This document shows positions 1 through 10,745 of a DNA stretch of 64,000 nt, piece by piece (positions within the stretch are counted from its first letter, which is position 1; each line of letters begins with the position of its first letter). The position numbers were made by a program, and so were the translations under genes. The stretch spans positions 9,732,010 to 9,796,009 of the forward strand of contig NC_092690.1 of NCBI RefSeq assembly GCF_964275005.1, read 5' to 3'. Under the pieces are notes generated by a model. It had not been told where the DNA came from, did no database searches, and saw only the letters and a list, made by a program, of their open reading frames with translations. The DNA is from Diadema setosum. Its lineage: Eukaryota > Echinodermata > Echinoidea > Diadematoida > Diadematidae.

Positions 1-931
1 GCGCTATACCATCTTCAGAGTACGAGACCAAAGCGCCGTGATCAAAAGTGTCATCCTAAAGCTAAGATTAGGCAATAAAGATCTATGTAGGATGTATGCG
101 ACCTTGCCAAACTGCAGCCAGGAGACACAAACAAGAGTAAGACCTCGTGCTTGATAGTCGGTGACCGTATGCAATAAGTCACAACTGTTATGACACCTCA
201 AATGGTCCTCTTAAATAATTCACTTAATCCTGTTGTATGCTTTACATTGTTTACATTGCTGGACATTTATACACTCTATAACAATTTCAGAAAACAGTAG
301 AATCAAAGGCAAAGTGAAATCTGCTATAATATCATCAAGTTTACCTCCATTCGTAATATCACCCTTGCAAAATTTTATAACATTATTATGTCAAGGTATG
401 CCACCTTGGTTGATTCTGAAGGCAAGCTCTGTCCACTCACAAGTGTTTTCGACCCACAATACTTTTTTAAAATTCGTTTTTGTATATTTCATATTGCCAC
501 AAGCACAGGCTGTGAACATAATATCTTACGCTCTTATGTTGCGTCAACTGCGAATTCAATATGAAGTCGCTGCTCACATCGAATGTAGCGTGACTAGGCC
601 TATGTCATAACGAGGAAAAGTGGAAATCCTTTCCATAAAGTGACTTTTTTTTATCACTGGAGTACAGTCAAACATGTCCACTCGTAACAGTGCAGACTTC
701 ACCACATGACTTTTCTCTTTCCCCTCTCTCTCTCTCTCTCTTACATGAATGTAGAAAGAGGAATTTATGTCACTTATGTCACAATTTACAAGCATGCCTT
801 TCAGTAGACCTCTAAATTCTTTTTTTTTCTCCCAACATAACTTTGTATTTTACCGGTATGCATGTATAATTTCTATTTGCTAACCATTATCTATATCATG
901 TAAAGTTGAATACATGCCTGTGTTATAACTC
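1..931. other. Non-coding stretch, nothing recognised
   Basis: No reading frame here shows a protein family signature or splice context I can support. The only pattern is a short CT run near 727-741. Short open frames are at the level expected by chance in AT-rich DNA. Confidence 0.6.
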
Positions 932-1057
932 CTGGGTCCCGTCTTATAAAGCCTTCAAATCAATCACAAGTCCCCAAATCAATCGCAACTTGCATTGCAG
1001 CTCTCAAAAAAACTTGTGATTGATTTCTATCACAAGTCTTTATAAGACAGGCCCCTG
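932..1057. mobile_element. Foldback (MITE-like) element, ~126 bp
   Basis: The left end reads CTGGGTCCCGTCTTATAAAG and the right end is its imperfect reverse complement, CTTTATAAGACAGGCCCCTG. The arms continue inward with ATCAATCACAAGT-type words on both sides. There is no coding capacity, so it is a non-autonomous inverted-repeat element. The superfamily is not determined. Confidence 0.65.
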
Positions 1058-2257
1058 ATTTATTCTGTGTTATGCTTTACTGAAAAAAAGAAAGAATGAA
1101 ATAAATGAAATGAAATGAAATATAGATCCTGTCATATTTTCCCCATACCAAATGAGTAACAGTCACTCCTTTAAAAAAAAAAAATCTTAACCATTGGCAT
1201 AAGAATGATTTTCGATTTTAGTGTGTAAAGCAGCAGTTGAGAGTTGTGGGTTCATGTTCATGGGGCCAAGGCCCCGTCTGATTGTGAGGACGACCATAGT
1301 CTTAACTTAAACATCATTCAATTCAAAGCCAGAAAAAGCGTGAGATTTACTTTTCATTGATACAATCATGCCAAGGAAATATAATCATGTTCGTTGGTGT
1401 CACTTTTCCGTGCCAAACATGCACCGCAAACTTCCTCAAAGCCTGTAATAACTATAGATATCCGGGTTAGTGCCAACACACACCTCCGTATAGGGCCCAC
1501 ACCTGTAAATAAAATGGACTGTCCCAGACCCCTTCACAAATTCGTACCAAAGATACCAAAATAAATGAAGGAAAAAATAATCAAAAAAATCAATGATGTA
1601 GTTTGGCGAAAAAAAACTGAATAGCTGTAGATATTGAGTATGAATTCCTCTACAAACTGCATTTTGGTTGGAAGATGAAAGCTTTTCTGATGGAATCTGA
1701 GGGGACTATATTTCATTGGGTACGTGTACGGAAAATAGGTGATTTTTTGAGTGACAAGAACTCGTAGTCTGGCTTTGCAGACCCTTGGACAGAATTTGAG
1801 CAGAAGAACCTGCCTTGCAAATTTGATGGATGACAGGGTATATCTCACTTATTAAGGTCAGTGAAGATGAAACAACTCATTTCTCCCAGCTATTTTACAG
1901 AATTTTTTGAAATTTGAATTTTAACACACGTCTCTATGGGGAATTATTTACCCGTGTGAGCCCTATTTTGTTCAACTTCGGCATTCGAATTGTTGTAGGT
2001 CTGTTCATTTCAGAGGGCGCTGTTTCGGTTATTGGATTCGATCCTTTCATAATCATCAGCAGCCGATAGTATCTAGGATAAGGTCTCATCGACCTAGACA
2101 AAGATCATCTATGCATGGTCATTTTCCTTTTTTTTTTCTATCTAAATTTGACGTCACATGTAGACACATCTCCTTGCTCTGTCATTGTTTAAGGGGGGAC
2201 GCAGTTGCTCTCCATGAAAATGAAATGCAGGGAATTCCTGAGCTGGGTTTGGATGGG
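1058..2257. other. Non-coding stretch, nothing recognised
   Basis: AT-rich sequence without recognisable genes or clear repeats. A 104-codon open frame on the minus strand (about 1534-1848) has no recognisable motif and no support. Confidence 0.5.
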
Positions 2258-2660
2258 TTAATAATAATAATAGTTCACAACATTTATATAGCGCATTATC
2301 ACATGAAATGTCTCTAAGCGCTACGGGAAAAGATAGAATTTTAGGGAAGAAGAAAAAAGGAAGAAAGAAGAAGAAGGTACAGTTTCAGAGACGGTAAGAC
2401 ATCATTCAAAGTCATAGAACTACTCAATGAACAAATCAGTTTTTAACATGGATTTAAATTTGTCTAGCGAGTCTGTTTGCTTCAAACATTTAGGCAAACT
2501 GTTCCAGAGTTGAGGCGATGCTGACTGAAAACAGGGAGTTGGAAAGAGAGCTCTATAGAACCATAAGATTGTGTATTGACAGGAGGAGGTATTAAAAGGG
2601 TTTAGGGTGATCGGTCCCGCAGTCTCAGCTATACCAGTGCACTTACAAGGCATCCTGACC
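2258..2660 (-). mobile_element. L2/CR1-like non-LTR retrotransposon, 3' end fragment
   Basis: On the minus strand the frame at 2653-2420 ends with the pattern typical of the C-terminus of L2/CR1/jockey-type reverse transcriptases: SPQLWNSLPKCL, then DKFKSMLKTDLF. Downstream on that strand is a short 3' UTR with a GCGCTATATAAATG word, ending in a (TTA)n run at 2258-2272. Such short-repeat 3' tails are usual for this lineage. Only the last ~75 codons remain, so the copy is dead and strongly 5' truncated. Confidence 0.75.
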
Positions 2661-3504
2661 TGTTCCGTATCATTCTATCGTATCATGAAATACTTATGAT
2701 TATGGTATCGTTCAATTTGTATTAATGTTAGAAATATACTTTGTGTATCACGTACAAAAAGTATTTATTGATTACAAGTATTTCGCAATCGGTTATGTAT
2801 TTTTTTTTTTGTTATCAATGTTTAGGATATCTTACAGATCTAGATATTTCCCATGGTTTGTTATTTACGTCAGACAGTGCCTACTGCCTTCTTTTAGGAA
2901 GATTGTATACAATATTATTGAGAAATAATTATGATTGCATTGATTGATGCCTTACAACGGGAACTTTCAAAGAACTGATGCTATGAGAGAACGCATATTA
3001 TAAGAGACAAAACACCGGGAGCCGATAGTCTTATTCGAATCAGGAAGACACGAATGCATAACATACAAACTGCGACGTCATCCTGGGTTTAGAAATGTGA
3101 TTAAGATTGGCTAGAGACCTCTGTCCCTTTCCCAATCACCCCTCCCCTCCCCGAATAAAAAAGAGGAAGAAGAAGAAGAAGAAGGAGGAGAAGAAGAAGA
3201 AGAAGAAGAAGAAGAAGAAGAAGAAGAAGAAGAAGAAGAAGAAAAAGAGGGTTGGCACGGACAGCCGAAAACTGTAGTCGCGATCTACGCACTGATCTCC
3301 TCGGTAGTACTGACTTCAGCGTAGACTTCTTTGTAAAACCTTGCAGTTCGCCTTTAATATAGCGCCATCTATCGGAGAATCCATGGAATGGACAGATTAC
3401 GATTTGCCTGTTAGATCTGTAATCATCTTCAGTGAACATGGATCGTAATTGCAAAATATCGATGAAAGTTTTTCGTGACTGATTGGAACCAGCTGTCCTC
3501 CAGT
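2661..3504. other. Non-coding stretch with an AAG microsatellite
   Basis: Apart from the AAG run at 3163-3246 I see no gene. The 143-codon minus-strand open frame across it owes its length to the AAG repeat read as poly-leucine. Confidence 0.5.
3163..3246. repeat. (AAG)n microsatellite
   Basis: About 80 bp of nearly uninterrupted AAG triplets. On the other strand this reads CTT and produces an artificial leucine run. Confidence 0.95.
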
Positions 3505-3802
3505 TCCTACTGGAAAGAACGCAGTGTTCCACAGTGTATTCACAATGTGTTCACATAGCCGACTATGTAAAAAGGCTCGGATTTAACAGCGTGAAGATGA
3601 TTTCACGCTGCAGTGTGGTTTCACAGAGTGTTCACACAGTACTGCTTTGTTTCACACTGTGAATTGATGACTGCATGTGTTCACAATGTTCAAACGCTCG
3701 AATTTAACAGTGTGGAGAAGTTACCCACTACCTTCACAGTGTGTTAACACTGTGTTCACACTGTGTTTCTCACACTGGACCACTGTGTTCTTTCCAGCAG
3801 GG
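3505..3802. mobile_element. Foldback element built of TTCACACTGTG words
   Basis: The ends are inverted: CCTACTGGAAAGAACGCAGTG-type sequence on the left, and on the right CACTGTGTTCTTTCCAGCAGG. The interior is almost entirely degenerate copies of an 11-bp word (TTCACACTGTG and its complement CACAGTGTGAA), broken by a CGAATTTAACAGTGTG motif. Two related elements lie at 62812-63410 with the same ends and motifs, so this is a family and not simple sequence. Confidence 0.75.
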
Positions 3803-4371
3803 GTGCTCTGTTCTTCGAGTTCTACGCCAGTGAGCATGTTTCCCTGCGTATACATTTATTACTATCATAATTATTTCATACTGCTCTTGGAATAGATTTA
3901 CCAACAGAGTTAACATGCAATGGCACAGATTACTTATGCCTCAGAGAAAGCGATGATGGTATAAGAAAAAAAAAATCATAGGAATAGTTTGTATCAATCG
4001 ATGCAGCAATTTGTTTGGACAGAAGAATGCGAAAAAAAGATTATCACCTGCCTTTACTTTTTGAACATGATAAACATTATAACTGATTTCCATCCTTTGT
4101 AAAAATGGAAAAGACCAATCATCTATACGAAAATGCAATATCAGATGAAGTGATATGAAGGACATTACGTCTGAAAATGTTTGCTTATCAATTGCTTTAC
4201 AAGCACCCATTGTCTATTAATGCGTATTTAAGTCGCCAAAACGAGGTTATACGTTGAACTAAGCGAGTATTGAGAGAGATTGTAAGATGTGAAAAATATT
4301 TATTTACCTCTTGTCTGGACGATGCCTCTATAAGCGTTTTCTTTTCCACTATAAATGAATATGTTTGTTTG
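3803..4371. other. Non-coding stretch, nothing recognised
   Basis: AT-rich spacer between the TTCACACTGTG foldback and the minus-strand SINE. I see no supported gene. Confidence 0.5.
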
Positions 4372-4695
4372 TTTGTTTGTTCATTTTCCATCTGAGATGA
4401 TGGCTGAATAGCCCATATTCCATGGGGTCCAGTTGGATGTGAGGTGTGACCACTTCACCCGGTCCGGGTTAAACACCCTGCTCTTTGCGATGAACGAATG
4501 AAGCGGGATCTTTTACGTGCAAGAGTTGTTACTCTCTCATACACGGGACCTCCATTTTATGTCCTATCCGAGGGACAGAGTGTTTTGCCTCTTGCTAAGA
4601 GGGAACGGTATGCTTACACACAACATTGTTCAGTCCAGACTCGGGCCGCGTGATCGTGAGGCAGACGCGCTACCGACTGAGCCAACTGGTTGGTA
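4372..4695 (-). mobile_element. tRNA-derived SINE, full-length copy
   Basis: On the minus strand the head carries an A-box-like TGGCTCAGTCGG (plus positions 4673-4684), followed by a body shared with copies at 5674-6395 and 50136-50346. Shared body words include AAAGATCCCGCTTCATTC, GCAAAGAGCAGGGTG and GTCCAACTGGACCCCATGG. It ends in an (AAAC)n tail at 4372-4384. The B-box region is degraded. Three related copies with one tail type support a lineage-specific SINE family. Confidence 0.75.
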
Positions 4696-4861
4696 CATAC
4701 GAACATATCACACAGTGGAAGAATGAATTCAAGTGATGAGAACTTTAATAGATCAGTGTAGTTTCCTGCTTGGCAGACGTGTACTAGTATGTTGCCTAGG
4801 TCCAGGTTGTGTTATGGCTGTCTGCGGCGGGACGAGGACGAATCCTGTAATATACTTAGAG

Positions 4862-5205
4862 GGATGGTACAGTTTCGGTTGAGATTGTGGTACAGGTTTC
4901 CAACGTTTTTTGATGATGATAACTTTTTTTAGATCATGAGAAACCTCTTACATGAAAGAACATTATAATTCTAAATTCTAAGAGGAATTCAGAGTTTATT
5001 TGGTGAAAATTGGCTTTCAAACAAAGCAATCCTTATGAAAAGGTGCAATGGGGACCACTTTTTACTTGGATCGCTTTGTTTTACTCTGTTTTTGGATATC
5101 TCAGCCATTTCAAAACCGATTTTCATCGAATGAACTTCGAATTCCTCTCAGAATCGTTTGCTTTATAACATTTCATTAAGTGGTTTCAAATTATCTTGAA
5201 AAAAA
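4862..5205. mobile_element. Foldback element, GTACAGTTTCGGTTG family, copy 1
   Basis: It shares its left end (AGGGATGGTACAG), its inner words (TTTATTTGGTGAAAA, GGATATCTCAGCCATTTC) and its inverted architecture with the copies at 10185-10578 and 54773-55154. The right end is eroded near 5200. There is no coding capacity. Confidence 0.65.
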
Positions 5206-5673
5206 AACCCCAACTAAACTCTATAAATTCAATACCATACTAACCCTTCAATTCTTCTGATGGTAAATGCTCGTTATGCCAATCGCATTCATACCCACTT
5301 AACTGTCTTCTATCGTTTTATGTTTTGATATCTTTATTTGTGTATTCATTTATTTATTCAGTCTTATTTCAAAAGGGTAGCCCCATTAGCAGGCCAAAAT
5401 ATCGCCAAATATGTTCAAAAACTGTTATGTGGGAATCACGTTCAATCCATGATGTTCTAACTCTACTGCTTATTATTTCGTTCAATGCTCAATATTTCTG
5501 TCCCATAAAACCACGTATTTATAGGTTTATTGTTCTTCTTTTTACCATATTAATGTATCAAAAAAAAAAAAAGCAAAGCTGAAGAAGGCCAAGTATCGAA
5601 AGCTTCAACTAATTCAGCTGCATGGCATCCTGCGACATCTTCCTGTCATAATTTGTCACGCTTTTATTTCAAT
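5206..5673. other. Non-coding stretch, nothing recognised
   Basis: AT-rich spacer with a short A run near 5560. I see no supported gene or repeat. Confidence 0.45.
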
Positions 5674-6395
5674 GGTGAGCTGGCTCAGTCGGTTATAGCG
5701 CGTCTGCCTCCAGATCGAAGAGACCTGGGTTCGATTCCCGAGTCTCACTGGGCAGTGTGTGTGTAATCATACCGGGTGCACGTCACGAGACCGACACCCA
5801 CGAGTCACACAGCCCAAGAGTCAAACAGCTCACAAGTCATATATACAGCCCATGAGTTATACGGCTCACGAGTCATAGAGCCCATCAGTTCGACACTAAG
5901 CCAACAAGGCCCACGAGACCGACACATTACGCGCCGTGTTGTATCTGTCGAACACGTGATCTGTTTTCACTTAGTGTCGGTCTCATGGGCTTTATTTGCC
6001 TAGTGTCGAACTCATGGGCTGTATGACTCGTGAGCTGTATGACTCATGGACCTGTTTTCAGTGTCGAACTCGTGGACTGTATGACTCGTGGGTGTCGGTC
6101 TACTGGGATGACCCCATCATACCGTCCCCTCTATAGTAAGAAGCGAAACACTCTGTCCCTCGGAAATGACATAAAATAATGATCCAGTTTGTGAGATAGT
6201 AAAAACTCATGCACCTAAAAGATCCCGCTTCATTAATTCATTCATATAGCAAAGAGCAGGGTATTTAACAGAGTGAAGTGGTCTCGCTTCAAATCCAACT
6301 GGGCCCAATGGAAGATCAGCGAGTGTAGCTGAATGTGGGCTATCAAGCCATCTTCTCAGGAGTAAAATAAAACAAACAAACAAAAACAAACAAAC
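5674..6395 (+). mobile_element. tRNA-derived SINE split by a foldback insertion
   Basis: The head is tRNA-like. The A box TGGCTCAGTCGG is at 5681-5692 and a perfect B box GGTTCGATTCC is at 5728-5738, the internal promoter layout of RNA polymerase III genes. The body resumes at 6116 after an inserted foldback and ends in an (AAAC)n tail near 6365-6395. Removing the insert and one copy of its target duplication restores a continuous SINE like the copy at 4372-4695. Confidence 0.8.
5775..6115. mobile_element. Foldback element inserted in the SINE, 8-9 bp TSD
   Basis: The element is flanked by the direct repeat ATCATACCG (5766-5774 and 6116-6124), read as a target-site duplication. Its arms are inverted copies of AGACCGACACCCACGAGTC and its interior repeats words such as GACTCGTGAGCTGTATGAC in both orientations. 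An 8-9 bp duplication would suit a hAT- or Mutator-like transposase acting in trans; that is inference. Confidence 0.75.
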
Positions 6396-7290
6396 GATTC
6401 ACAGAGGGCAAAAGCGTCCAGCACTCAGCATCATACGATATAAAGAACTGAAACTCCAAATTTTGATAACAAAAAAGAAGAAAAAAAAATATATATTCCT
6501 GTGTGGGTCACATTCAAGTTCACTTTGAATGAAAGTGGCATTCAAGATGATTTACATAATTGCACATCTTATAAGGCATAAGTTAATAGTGCCATGTATC
6601 GATTTGTGAGTTTGATTGTGGTACTTGAGCAGATAAACCAATACTCTAAAGACCCAAAACATAATACACTGAGAAAGGGTGATGGCATGAGAGGCCCATA
6701 AATGTAGCATGGAATTCAATGACATGTTAGACCATCACTGTGTAGGATTTATGCATGTTCTCCTCTTTTGCAGTGCTTCCTTCAGTACTAAGGCATGCAT
6801 TCCACTGTGAAGCTGCTATATGTCATCATCCTCATACATTATGATTTGTCATGAATTCTGAAAAAAAAAACAACATTCGTATTCCTCTTTTCAAACACTA
6901 TAAATTCTGAAACTCTGTAAAGTAGTACTAATGGTGGCATATAAATAGATAGTTGTTCAAATGCATAAGTCAGCTAATCATCCGGAGGTCTCCTTTAACG
7001 GATGTCATTACCCGCGTTCAGATACTAACGTCACAACCAATTAGTGCAGATCGGTGAAAACAAACAAACAAACTCCCACATATTAAATCCAGAATAACCA
7101 AAGTCGCTATAGAGGCCGAAGGTCGATTGTTTGAATCGGTAGAGGAGATATTTTGCATTATTCACTGCTGAATCATTGAGAAAAGGGGCGTGGTGTCAGA
7201 CTACCGGCTCATGATGATAAGGATGCACATTCTGAACATTCGCCGATCTGAAAACGCCCTCGCTTTGATTATCTGCATGTGTTGATAGCT
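6396..7290. other. Upstream flank of the HSP70 gene, nothing recognised
   Basis: AT-rich non-coding sequence. No supported gene or clear repeat. Confidence 0.45.
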
Positions 7291-7292
7291 TT

Positions 7293-7299
7293 TATAAAA
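7293..7299 (+). promoter_or_regulatory. TATA-like element upstream of HSP70 (weak)
   Basis: TATAAAA lies at the left edge of a CpG-richer stretch (about 7370-7660) that contrasts with its AT-rich surroundings. A perfect cAMP-response-type palindrome TGACGTCA follows at 7381-7388. Both are about 1.2 kb upstream of the HSP70 start codon, so they would serve it only through a 5' UTR intron. Position and composition are the only support. Confidence 0.2.
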
Positions 7300-7380
7300 T
7301 GGGCTCAAGAATGTAGCCAACTGGAAGCGCTGAAATGAGTCACGTGTGCCTGCATTAATTTCTCACTAACATGTACGGCC

Positions 7381-7388
7381 TGACGTCA
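7381..7388. promoter_or_regulatory. CRE-type palindrome TGACGTCA
   Basis: Perfect 8-bp CRE consensus in the CpG-enriched segment upstream of HSP70 exon 1. A single site can occur by chance in 64 kb. Confidence 0.25.
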
Positions 7389-7669
7389 CAATGTTTACAC
7401 TGGCAGTGCGCACTCAATCCGTTGTTACAAGTGCGTCGCGAGCTACTATACGCGCTGTCAATCCTGTAAAGAACTTCTAGTTCGGGCTGCCGGCCGGCCT
7501 TACTTGTGCATAACATGTGGCGTACGTATACTAGTACTCTTGTACGTATAGTACTTATATGTGCGGGATGTCCCAGTGCGACGTGCGTAAATGTTTGGGA
7601 CGAACATCTTCGGACATCTTGACTATTGAGCGAGTGCTACATGTAGCTGACTGGTATTGACCCACAAAG

Positions 7670-8445
7670 GTACGTGAAAAATGCTGTTAGTTTTCGACCC
7701 ATTTTATAAAACAAATGATGCACAGGATTATTTCGTGGCGTTAGTGGAGATGCAGCTCACTCTCGGGTATTTACCATGTAGTGCAACATGCACTCGGCTT
7801 CGCCTCGTGCATGTCTCACAATTGTATATAAATACCCTCGAGTGCGCTACCTCTCCACTAACGGACTCTATCCTGTGCATCATTTGTATAATCTATGACG
7901 TGGGGGTGGGGGGCTTATAAAACAAACAAACAAACAAACAAACAAACAAACAAACAAGTTATCATGATAATGTCGCGAAGTTCAAGTCGCTCTGTCGAAC
8001 ATGACATGACCTGCATATAAGTGTTTTGTTACAGACACTCAAGCTTCTCGGTGTACCGGGGATTTCCACAGTCCTTATCGAGGCCTTGTTGACATTTCTG
8101 CCTCTGCGTCGCTAGAGTTACCTTTGCGTGCTCGTCTACATTGCGGTTATCCTAATTTGTTCATTTTCTCTGTCGAATGTTCTCTCACAGCTGTTATTGA
8201 GCAAGATTGCTTTGGCAGCATTCTTATTAAATACGTGGCAATTAGGTGGGTGACATTACATATGGAGTTCAGTTCACTGTTTGACTGTATTGAGCCACGG
8301 ATCAATCGAGAACTGTATTTAAAACTTACATCACAGGAACCATAAAAATTACATCTTTTATTTGCGACCAGCTCAAATATGGCCATTTGATCTTCCAGCT
8401 GGTGAACTGAATGAAGAAGCAGCGAATGTTGTTAATTAATTGCAG
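7670..8445 (+). other. Candidate 5' UTR intron of HSP70
   Basis: A good donor (CAAAG|GTACGTG, GT at 7670-7671) and a good acceptor (TTAATTAATTGCAG, AG at 8444-8445) bracket about 776 bp between the CpG-richer segment and the exon holding the ATG. Many HSP70-cognate genes have an untranslated first exon, which makes this plausible. No transcript evidence is available from sequence alone. Confidence 0.25.
7708..7890. mobile_element. Foldback element, ~180 bp
   Basis: Arms around 7711-7771 and 7829-7887 are inverted copies (ATGATGCACAGGAT, CGTTAGTGGAGATG, GGGTATTTA). They flank a smaller palindromic centre around TGCACTCGGCTTCGCCTCG. It sits just downstream of the putative 5' UTR donor. No coding capacity. 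Confidence 0.65.
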
Positions 8446-8484
8446 GACTCACTAATCCATTCAAGTAACATCAGCGTCATTAGT

Positions 8485-8492
8485 TTCAGGAA
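8485..8492. promoter_or_regulatory. Single two-unit heat-shock-element core (weak)
   Basis: TTCAGGAA matches the TTCnnGAA core of a heat-shock element, 30 bp before the HSP70 ATG. Functional elements normally have three or more alternating units and lie upstream of the start site. I see no third unit at correct spacing, so this may be chance. Confidence 0.15.
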
Positions 8493-8522
8493 ACTGCTAA
8501 CGAAATTCACCAAGTCAAAAAG

Positions 8523-8710
8523 ATGGCTGCAAGAGAAGCACCAGCTATTGGAATAGACTTGGGAACGACCTACTCATGTGTCGGTGTCTTCCAGAACGGC
8601 AAAGTCGAGATCATTGCCAACGAACAGGGAAACCGAACCACGCCGAGTTGCGTCGCCTTCACCGAGACGGAGAGGCTCATCGGAGATGCAGCCAAGAACC
8701 AAATTGCCAA
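8523..8710 (+). CDS. HSP70: HSP70-family chaperone, coding exon 1
   Basis: This exon encodes residues 1-62 and the first two bases of codon 63 of an HSP70 ATPase domain. The ATG is followed by the phosphate-1 loop [13 protein letters not shown] (residues 11-23) with the catalytic-site Asp12 and Thr15, equivalent to Asp10 and Thr13 of human HSC70. It ends in AAKNQIA, directly before the donor GTAAAT at 8711. The start was chosen because the residue before the loop is at the usual distance for cytosolic HSP70s, and there is no signal peptide. The phase (two bases, AA) joins exactly to the G that opens the exon at 51195. A satellite-bearing transposon begins only about 60 bp beyond the donor. 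Confidence 0.93.
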
Positions 8711-8769
8711 GTAAATACAGCAGATATTTTGCTTTAATTGTCTTGTTTCATTAGAGCTGTGTTCTGCGC

Positions 8770-9600
8770 TGGAAATTGAGAGATCTGGTGCACTCTCTTG
8801 GTGAAATATTCGATTTTTGTGCCTATCAAAAGCGTAAAAAAAAATGTCTATAATATATTCAGGGAAATGTGCAGGGGAGGGTGTGAGAGGGGGGATACCC
8901 CTTCCGACACTAGGGAGATTTTTGCATTTCAAACTTGAAATTTAGAGATCTGGTGCACAATTTCTTGTAATATTCGACTTTTGTTTGTATCAAAAAAGTA
9001 ACACAAATTTATTTTCAGGGAAATGTGGAGGGAGAGGTTGTGGGAGGGGGAATAAACCTCCCCCACGGTGATGATTTTTGCACCTTCAAACTTGAAAATC
9101 AGGGATCTGGTGCACTCTTGGTGAACGAGTAAGAAAAATATATATTCAGGGAAATGTGCAGGGGAGGGTGAGAGAGGGGGGATACCCCTTCCCACACGAG
9201 GGAGATTTTTGCATTTTCAGACTTGAAATTCATAGATCTGGTGCACCATTTGGTGTAATATTCGATTTTTGTTTGTATCAAATTTACACAAATTTATATT
9301 CAGGGAAATGTTCAGGGAAAGATCGTGGGAGGGGGTATACCTTTATACCCAAAGGTTGTGGGAGGTTTTTGAAGGGGGAACACCCCCTCCTACAAGAGGG
9401 AGATTTTGTATGTTCAGACCTGGAAATCTGAGATATGGTGCATAATATTTTTGAAATATTCGATTTCTGTTTCTATTAAGAATGTGAGCAGAATGAAGAT
9501 AAGTACTAGTATTCAAGGTATTGTGCTGGGGGGGGGGGGAGGGATGTGGAAGGGAGAGTTTTGCATTTTTATGGTTGTCATTCATTGACCTGGTGCACAC
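8770..9600. repeat. Tandem array with GATCTGGTGCAC units
   Basis: Six degenerate units of about 130-195 bp are marked by GATCTGGTGCAC or close variants near 8782, 8947, 9104, 9235, 9431 and 9585. Each unit carries a G-rich block (GGGAGGGGG), an AGGGAGATTTTTGCA word and an A/T-rich TTCGATTTTTGT word. In the sister transposon at 35155 only about three such units exist, so the array expanded within this copy. Confidence 0.8.
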
Positions 9601-9781
9601 TTTTTTTTTCGCATCTCGGGAATTATGGGGGGCAAAATGATATGTTTTGCCCTCAACATTTTCATGGGGAGGGAGGCAACTGCCCCTTTGCCCCCGTAGG
9701 ATCGACGACCCTTATAACCATCCCTGGATGCCCGTAGATATTCCTGACTGAGTCATTATCGTTTGCTCAGTGATACAGGAA

Positions 9782-9783
<2 letters not shown>

Positions 9784-9813
<30 letters not shown>
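9784..9813. repeat. (TG)n microsatellite
   Basis: About 15 TG dinucleotides followed by a G run. Confidence 0.9.
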
Positions 9814-9814
<1 letters not shown>

Positions 9815-10006
9815 GGGGGCGGGGGTTAAATTCTGGCGATTTTGTTGTATTTTGTTTTTCTTAGGTAATTTGTAGATGGTCCAGAGTGGCGCGCGTTATA
9901 ACAGGTATTCTGGTATGGTATTTTACATGTTCAACATCTGAGCCATGCTTAAGTCGATATTTTGCGAGCGAGCGAAGAGAGCGATCGCTTGAGAAAATTA
10001 TGAATA

Positions 10007-10181
10007 GTCAAACCTGTATATAGCGGCCACCCAAGGGAGACGAAAAAAGTGGCCGTGTGCAGACAGGTTGCCACTATAGACAGGGTCGTTACATGGCTTT
10101 TCTCTTTGGGGAATTGTGATTAGAGGTCGCATACGGCAGATGTCTTTCATAGACGGTGGTTGCTATAGACAGGTTTGACTG
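10007..10181. mobile_element. TA-flanked MITE with CAGTCAAACCTGT-type ends
   Basis: Inverted ends (GTCAAACCTGTATATAGCGG on the left, TGCTATAGACAGGTTTGAC on the right) are flanked by TA on both sides. This fits Tc1/mariner or pogo-like elements. No coding capacity. Confidence 0.7.
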
Positions 10182-10184
10182 TAT

Positions 10185-10578
10185 AGGGATGGTATACTAT
10201 TGGTTGAGGTGAGGATTCAGCTTTTAACTTTTTGCGAGATACTTAGAAAGCACTTTATGAAATGTTACAGAATAAACAATTCTAAGAGGAATTAATAATT
10301 TATTTGGTGAAAACCGGTTTTCAAATGGCTGTGATATCCAAACATAAAGTAAAACAAAGCGATCGTAATAAAAGGTGGGTCCCACCTTTTATTAGGAACG
10401 CTTTGTTTTGGATATCTCAGTCGTTTCAAAGCCTATTTTCGTCAAATAAACGTTGCATTCCTCTTAGAATCATATGCTCGTTCATATTTTATGAGAGGTT
10501 TCTCATTATTTAAAAAGATATTCGTCAAAAAACGTTGGAAACCTGGAGCCCCATCTCGACCGAAACTGTACCATCACT
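10185..10578. mobile_element. Foldback element, GTACAGTTTCGGTTG family, copy 2
   Basis: A long inverted repeat with a palindromic centre (GTGGGTCCCAC). The right end is CTGTACCATCACT followed by TTAA. The left end directly abuts the preceding MITE and its TTAA is not visible. It shares both ends and interior with the copies at 4862 and 54773. Confidence 0.75.
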
Positions 10579-10696
10579 TTAAGCTCTGGATTGCTCTCAC
10601 CAGGCGGGCGTGTGATCGAACGCCATGCAGTATGCCAAAATGAATTCAGTCACAATTCTTCTTCTTCCATTTTTGTACAGGCCATTCCCCCTCCTT

Positions 10697-10699
<3 letters not shown>

Positions 10700-10733
<34 letters not shown>
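10700..10733. repeat. (AG)n microsatellite
   Basis: About 17 AG dinucleotides followed by a run of ten or more G, near the right end of hAT-like copy 1. Confidence 0.9.

Positions 10734-10745
<12 letters not shown>

Noticed and set aside
3101..3532. 143-codon minus-strand open frame with a long leucine run
   Set aside because: The leucines come from the AAG microsatellite read on the other strand; no domain or splice support.
7460..7480. GAACTTCTAGTTC as a heat-shock element
   Set aside because: The GAA and TTC words are not at the two-base spacing needed for a functional element.
8770..9600. Regularly spaced repeats as a possible CRISPR array
   Set aside because: Units are 130-195 bp, diverged, G-rich and part of a transposon in a eukaryotic genome; there are no short identical repeats with unique spacers.
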